64,000 nt of DNA from Lotus japonicus (taxonomy: Eukaryota; Streptophyta; Magnoliopsida; Fabales; Fabaceae). Made by a program: the position numbers and the translations under genes. Numbering within the stretch: the stretch's first letter is position 1; each line of letters opens with the position of its first letter. Where the stretch lies: positions 54,312,964 through 54,376,963 of the forward strand of contig NC_080044.1 in the NCBI RefSeq assembly GCF_012489685.1. The letters are read 5' to 3'. Under the pieces are notes generated by a model. That model was not told the origin of the DNA. It was given only the letters and a program-made list of their open reading frames with translations, and did no database searches. Shown in pieces: positions 58,567 through 64,000 of the stretch.

Positions 58567-60672
58567 CGTTTAGAGAGGATTGATACACATCTAGTAATTT
58601 ACTTGAAATCATATTTTATTTAAAGGAAACACTATATAGTTGGGGACATATGTGTTGAGTAGGGGAAGGTTCAGAGATCGATTCCTGACCGGTGCAATTT
58701 AACTTTTCCGATATAAAAAAAAATCACTTGCAAAAAATATCTCTTAATTTAGAGAAATTGAAGAGTAGAATGTATATAAAGGCAATACAAGTCCAGATAC
58801 ATCTGGTTCAGAAAAATATATAGCGTATATAATATAATATCTTTGAATAAAGAAGAGTCAAGATGTTCTTAAGAAAGAAACGTAAACATTTTAGTGCGTG
58901 TGTGTATACAATTTACATGCAAATTGACTGTTACTAAATAAATAAAATTATAAAATTTAAACATGAGTGAATTGAATAGCATTGAAAAAAAAATATTGAA
59001 TGGATTGAATTATCACCCTCCCCCAAATGGTAACATAGGATATACAATAAAATCACCATTTATATTTTTTGACGTTAATAAAATAGCCATTTATATTTTT
59101 GACGTTAGTAAAATAACCATTTATCATTTTCCGATGTATCAAAAAATAACCATTTATCATTTTTCTTTTTTTTAACAATCCATTTATCATTATTCATTAC
59201 CACGATATTGACCAAAAAATATCATAGCCACAACGCCGCCTGGACCACCTTGCCATTTGCGTTGAAAGCAGCCATAAAAAAGCATGATCAAAAGTCACAA
59301 TTTACTTCCAAGTTCCAATTCTTAGTGCAAACTTTACAAATTTTAAAATTTTAAAAGCATGCATGTATCATGTATGACGCATACAGTTTTTTAATGAAAG
59401 TATTTAATAACAAGTTATCTTCTTAAAAGTTTATTTATTTATTAGGGTTCTAGTGAATCAAATTTGCTACGATTCTCCTAAAACAGAAAGGTTTATTTTT
59501 AATGAAAGAGTCCAATAACACATGACTGCTAGCTAGAAGACATGTCCAACATTAAAATAGAATGTCCGACGGTTCAGAATCAAATTTCATGCAAAACATA
59601 CCTATTTTTTATTTTCAATAATTGTTAGTGGACACTGTATGCGTACTAATGAGACATTGAGATGTGCACACTCCATTTTAATGGAGTTAGGAAGGACATA
59701 TCATATATCAACAATTTCAATATATTTATATGCCATACCTACTTTATATTTTGTCCTTTTTTATTTTTTAACTTCTAGCTGTTGAATCAAGATTATATGA
59801 GTAATTATATCGATCGATCTTCATTCATGTATGAGCTTACCGAAATTCATCAAACAATGCAGAAAGAAAGCAGGTTATTATGAAAAATGAATTATAGACC
59901 TTCAGACAAGACAATACAAACATTCAACTTACACTTAAAATGAGAAAACGAAAAAGCAAAAGTAATTAAGCTTCGTATAAGCTTGGAAAAGCTATTACCA
60001 ATAGCTTATTGAAATAAGCCAAAAATAATTTATGAAGAGCTTATAAACTATTTTGATAAGCTCTTCTACACACATGCATAAGTGCTTTTTTACATAATAA
60101 GTTCAAATGAGTTGTTTATATGCTCTTTCAAACGAGATCTTAATGATTTTTTTTTTTACATCAGAAAGATAAATTGTACTTTTCAAACAGACATGGATCC
60201 ATTCAGAATGCGTGGGGTCACGTGCCTCCACAAAATTTTTGAAGTTCATAAAATGTGCTAATCTCCACAAATGTTTTACCTCTACTAAATTTTTATATTT
60301 TAACATTACATGATTATGTATATGTATATGTGTTTATATATTGTCCTCACAACTCTAATTATTTGGATCAATTGCTACTTCCAAGTATTGATCCTTTAAA
60401 CTTCCAATCTCCAGCTCATTTGGGAACAAACAGACCTTATGCTAATATGACACAAAAAGAGATAGAGAAAGTAAAATTTCGATTGCATATATACATCTTT
60501 TTTAGGTCAGAGCATCGATTATTTGACTGCATGAATGAAACACAAATCGGATATTCATAAAAGAAAGAAAGATATGCATTAAAAGGGACCCTGACCCTGA
60601 CCCTGCATCATTAAGTGGAAACTTTTTTGAAATCTTCTTTTCCCATCCTTTCACTATCATCTATTTAAAAAA
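58567..60672. other. Intergenic region upstream of the translocator gene
   Basis: About 2.1 kb, AT-rich, no gene. A SINE-like box (gatcgattcctgaccggtg) is at about 58678-58696. Three near copies of 'aataaccatttatcatttt' lie between 59085 and 59165. Inverted 'aagctatt/aatagctt' words at 59980-60130 suggest a worn MITE. Confidence 0.4.
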
Positions 60673-60677
60673 TATTA

Positions 60678-60708
<31 letters not shown>
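60673..60708 (+). repeat. (ATT)n microsatellite
   Basis: About eleven uninterrupted ATT triplets roughly 90-125 bp upstream of the translocator start codon; followed by CTCC repeats (60740-60758) in the probable 5' UTR. Confidence 0.9.
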
Positions 60709-60797
60709 ATAATTTTAGGTTTCAATTAAAAACTGGGCCACTCTCCCTCCCTCCCTCCCACCAAAACCAGACACGGCCTTTCCGATCTCCCTCGAAA

Positions 60798-63700
60798 ATG
60801 CAGAGCGCGGTGGTTTTACCTCTCTCCCATTCCCTCTCCGTCCACAAAACTCGAACCCGCTTCCTCACTTCCCATTTTCCCATTCCTTCTTCCATTCCCA
60901 ACCTCAATGCATCTTCCTCCTCCTCTTCCTTTCCGCGTTTCGCTTCTTCCAAATGGACAGCGACACCCTCCGCCTCCACCTTCCGAATCAACGCAACCGC
61001 CAGCACCACCACCGCCTCCTCCTCCTCCGATAACAGCAGCAGCGGAAGCGGTAGTTTGTTGAAAACTCTGGAGCTGGGAGCCTTGTTTAGCCTATGGATC
61101 ATCTTCAACATCTATTTCAACATTTACAACAAACAGGTCACAACACAACAAAACTCCTCCATCAAATTCAATCCCTAAACCTAACATTTTCAACCTCTCT
61201 TTCCCAATTTCAATTTCACTCTGTTTTCATTCTGTTTTTCCACAGGTTTTACAAGTTTACCATTTCCCTGCAACTCTAACTGCTATTCAATTCGCTGTGG
61301 GGACTCTCATTGTTTTCTTCATGTGGATTTTCAATCTCTACAAGAGGCCCAAAATTAGTGCAGCCCAGGTAGGTATTCATATTCCCATTCTTTCTTCCTG
61401 CAATGGAGTGTTACTGTTCCATACTTCCATTTGCTCTGTTTCTGTTCTGTTTGTAATTCATTGTTTATTGTCTTGCAGCTAGCAGCAATAGTTCCACTGG
61501 CTCTGGTTCATACTTTGGGGAACCTTTTCACTAACATGAGTCTCGGAAAAGTCGCCGTGTCTTTCACTCACACCATCAAAGCTATGGAGCCTTTCTTTTC
61601 AGTCATCCTCTCTGCTATGTTCCTTGGAGAGGTAAAAATCAATAAGAATACCATTATATGTTGTTGCAGCCAAACCTGGATGAGTAATGATAGCAATGTT
61701 TGAATAGACATGGTATCACAATCTCTAGGATCAAGTAATATGAGTTTGATTCTTGATACCCCATTATTCTAGATAGGCAATTATTCTAGTCAAAAGTGAG
61801 TTTCAGGATAAGGCATCGTTCATGTTTCAATTTCAATAGTTTTCGACATGAAAATGTTTATTAGGAATATAATATAAAACTATTCATTTATCTTTACTCC
61901 ACTGTTTAAGTGTGTGTTTGTATTGCGTTCAATACCACGTTCACTCGAATTGCACAAGTGACATAAGTTGACCAGAAGGCACATTCACGTTGCCGTGGTC
62001 TGTGCGCGTTGATAGAAATACAAGCACACTCATGTCGAGATAGTTGTTTCATGTTATTTTCTCATAAGTATACACCAATTGTGTGTAGATGATCATGTAA
62101 AAAATAATGTGTTGCTACTTACTTATATAGCTGGAGCTGCTTTTGCCCCATTTCTATGTGGTTACTCTTGTTTCATTTTTGTGATCAGTTTAATGCTAGT
62201 TAATGGTTATATTTCTCACTCTGTAGTGGATACATGTGTATGGTAAGCGTTACCATTGAAGAAAATAAGAAATCAACATTGTTGCGTCAACGTTTAACAC
62301 AGTCTCATTATTGATTTTTCCAATCTAAATTCGTTGTTTAACTTTCTTAATTACAGATGCCTACAGCATGGGTGGTTGCTTCCCTTGTGCCTGTTGTTGG
62401 TGGGGTGGGGCTGGCGTCTTTTACAGAGGCCTCCTTCAATTGGTAAGATCTCTAGCATGTTCATTTCTTCTAGGAGAAGAGAATAGAAGAAACGGGAACA
62501 ATTTTAAAAAGAAACAGTCTAAATATATGGCTATTTTCTGGAATATTGAATAGGGCTGGGTTTTGGAGTGCAATGGCTTCCAATTTGTCAAATCAATCTC
62601 GTAATGTTCTTAGCAAAAAGCTCATGGTCAAGAAGGAGGTGATATGACCTATGAACCAGTCACATACTCGCATAGTATTGCATTTAGTTTCTTGTTCATA
62701 ATAACTTCTCATATACAAAGTAAGAGTAGCATGTTATGACACTCTTATCTTATATTTCATCTTTTTAAAAAAAATCATTTTGTTCTTCTCAGGAACAGGA
62801 ACCCATAGACAACATAACCCTCTTCTCAATAATTACAGTTTTGTCATTCTTGTTATCAGCACCTGTAACCATCTTCATGGAGGGTGTCAAATTTACCCCT
62901 GCTTACCTTCAATCCGCGGTGAGTAACTAAGTATCTTGATGGTTGAATTAGAGAGGGTTGCTGTTAACATTCTCCTAATAAAAATATTTATAATTGTTGA
63001 AGCTACTAATCTTTCATCGCATCATTTTTCTTGACAGGGATTAAATGTTCAACAAGTGTACACCAGAATTCTTATTGCTGCACTATGTTTCCATGTATAT
63101 CAGCAAGTGAGTTTTTTTACCAATTCCATTCACAATTACCCCCCTCTTATTAAAGAGTAATTCATCTAATTCCCTTATCCTTTTAATTAAACATCAGTAT
63201 TTGCTACTTATGAAAAACAAAAAACAGACTGTTTGATTTGAATTATGAAATGATATGTGACATTTTAGATTAATGGGTAGATACTAGATACCCATCAATC
63301 TCTACCCATTTTATGGTGTAGTGGTTTACAGAACCAAAACCTCTATTGTGATGGTTTGGTTAAGATTCATTTTGAAATTCAGAGAGTCTGTCAATTATGC
63401 TATGTGTTAGTTTTTTTGCTTGTGTTCTATGTCATACCAGTTGAGAAGGGTAGAACGTGCTTCTGACCATTTTAATGGAATTAGAAAAGATGTAGCTAAT
63501 TTCATCTCGAGAATTGTGTGCTTGCTTGTCTAAAATGCTGAGGCTAAATAAAAATGGTAATGGGATCTTTTTGATATAAGACCATAAAAACTGGAAAAGC
63601 GAAGGCAAATTAAGCTATAAATAGGGATTCTACCCATTGTTACTAACTAGAAGAAGCTTAAGTAAAATATTAGTTTTTATCTTAAATCATATAATGTTTT

Positions 63701-63896
63701 TTTGCATGGGTCTGTTCTATAACTAGTTTTGTACTCCACAATAATGTAAAGATAATTTTCTTGTAGGTTGCTTATATGATACTGCAGAGAGTATCACCTG
63801 TCACCCACTCTGTGGCAAACTGTATGAAGCGTGTGGTGGTCATCGTCAGCGCTGTCATCTTCTTCCAAACACCTGTCTCACCAATTAACGCATTTG
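60798..63896 (+). CDS. PPT: Phosphoenolpyruvate/phosphate translocator, plastid (8 exons, last exon outside window)
   Basis: Exons 60798-61136, 61246-61368, 61479-61631, 62357-62442, 62554-62638, 62793-62918, 63038-63106 and 63767-63896 join in frame for 370 residues; Arabidopsis PPT1 is about 408, so about 38 residues lie beyond the window. Residues 1-80 are a Ser/Thr-rich plastid transit peptide. The TPT/EamA membrane domain follows: [91 protein letters not shown] and [19 protein letters not shown]. Known: PPT exchanges PEP for inorganic phosphate across the inner plastid envelope, feeding the shikimate pathway and fatty-acid synthesis. The wording fits PPT better than the triose-phosphate or glucose-6-phosphate translocators. 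Confidence 0.93.
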
Positions 63897-64000
63897 GTAA
63901 AATTTGCTTCTTTCTGATTCCATCTGGAACCATTTTAAGAACATTGTTTTGATGTTTTTTTAACCATATTCCTGCATAACTCTTGCTGAGATTTCATGTT

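Noticed and set aside
60422..60560. Part of a 101-codon frame upstream of the translocator
   Set aside because: No domain, AT-rich codon use, and it lies in the promoter region of a well-supported gene.

Overview
This is a piece of a plant nuclear genome, from an AT-rich dicot. The dispersed MITE sequences and the gene set look most like a papilionoid legume such as Lotus or a relative, but the species is an inference. Genes have many short exons with GT-AG introns, there are no operons, and more than half of the window is intergenic DNA filled with transposons. Splice sites below were placed by eye from reading-frame continuity and family similarity, so exon edges are predictions.

Seven protein genes are supported. 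In order: (1) the 3' part of a leucine-rich-repeat receptor-like protein with a membrane span but no kinase (2-1129, +); (2) a complete 19-exon MORC-family GHKL ATPase (1964-11663, -); (3) a secreted or anchored Cys-rich protein with a wall-associated-kinase galacturonan-binding (GUB_WAK) domain (22911-24202, -); (4) a Tim17/Tim22/Tim23-family membrane protein (31591-34939, +), convergent with (5) the U3 snoRNP / SSU processome protein MPP10 (36728-40104, -); (6) a multi-pass membrane protein of an uncharacterised plant family (43500-46282, -); and (7) a probably plastid UVR-ApaG protein (48810-51774, -). At the right edge lies (8) a phosphoenolpyruvate/phosphate translocator lacking only its last exon(s) (60798-63896, +). 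The genes look like unrelated neighbours rather than a functional cluster.

The spaces between genes are unusually readable as layered transposon history. At 19.05-20.0 kb a hAT-like element carrying a SINE-like insert sits inside a Stowaway-like MITE. At 20.1-22.6 kb one Mutator-like element is nested in another, each with a perfect 9-bp target duplication. At 25.84-30.77 kb there is a very young, non-coding LTR retrotransposon (342-bp LTRs differing at one base, target duplication gtaag) holding a 66-bp minisatellite, a 552-bp tandem duplication and a nested TIR element. At 52-58.6 kb there is a stack of MITEs, a foldback PIF/Harbinger-like element built on an inverted minisatellite, and a second nested Harbinger-like pair in opposite orientation. 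A decayed Ty1/copia fragment lies near 42-43 kb, and several MITEs sit in introns.

No wholly new biological system was found. The most unusual items are the foldback minisatellite element, the nested Mutator pair, the young coding-less LTR element, and a G-run/C-run pair bracketing an in-frame exon of the MORC gene.
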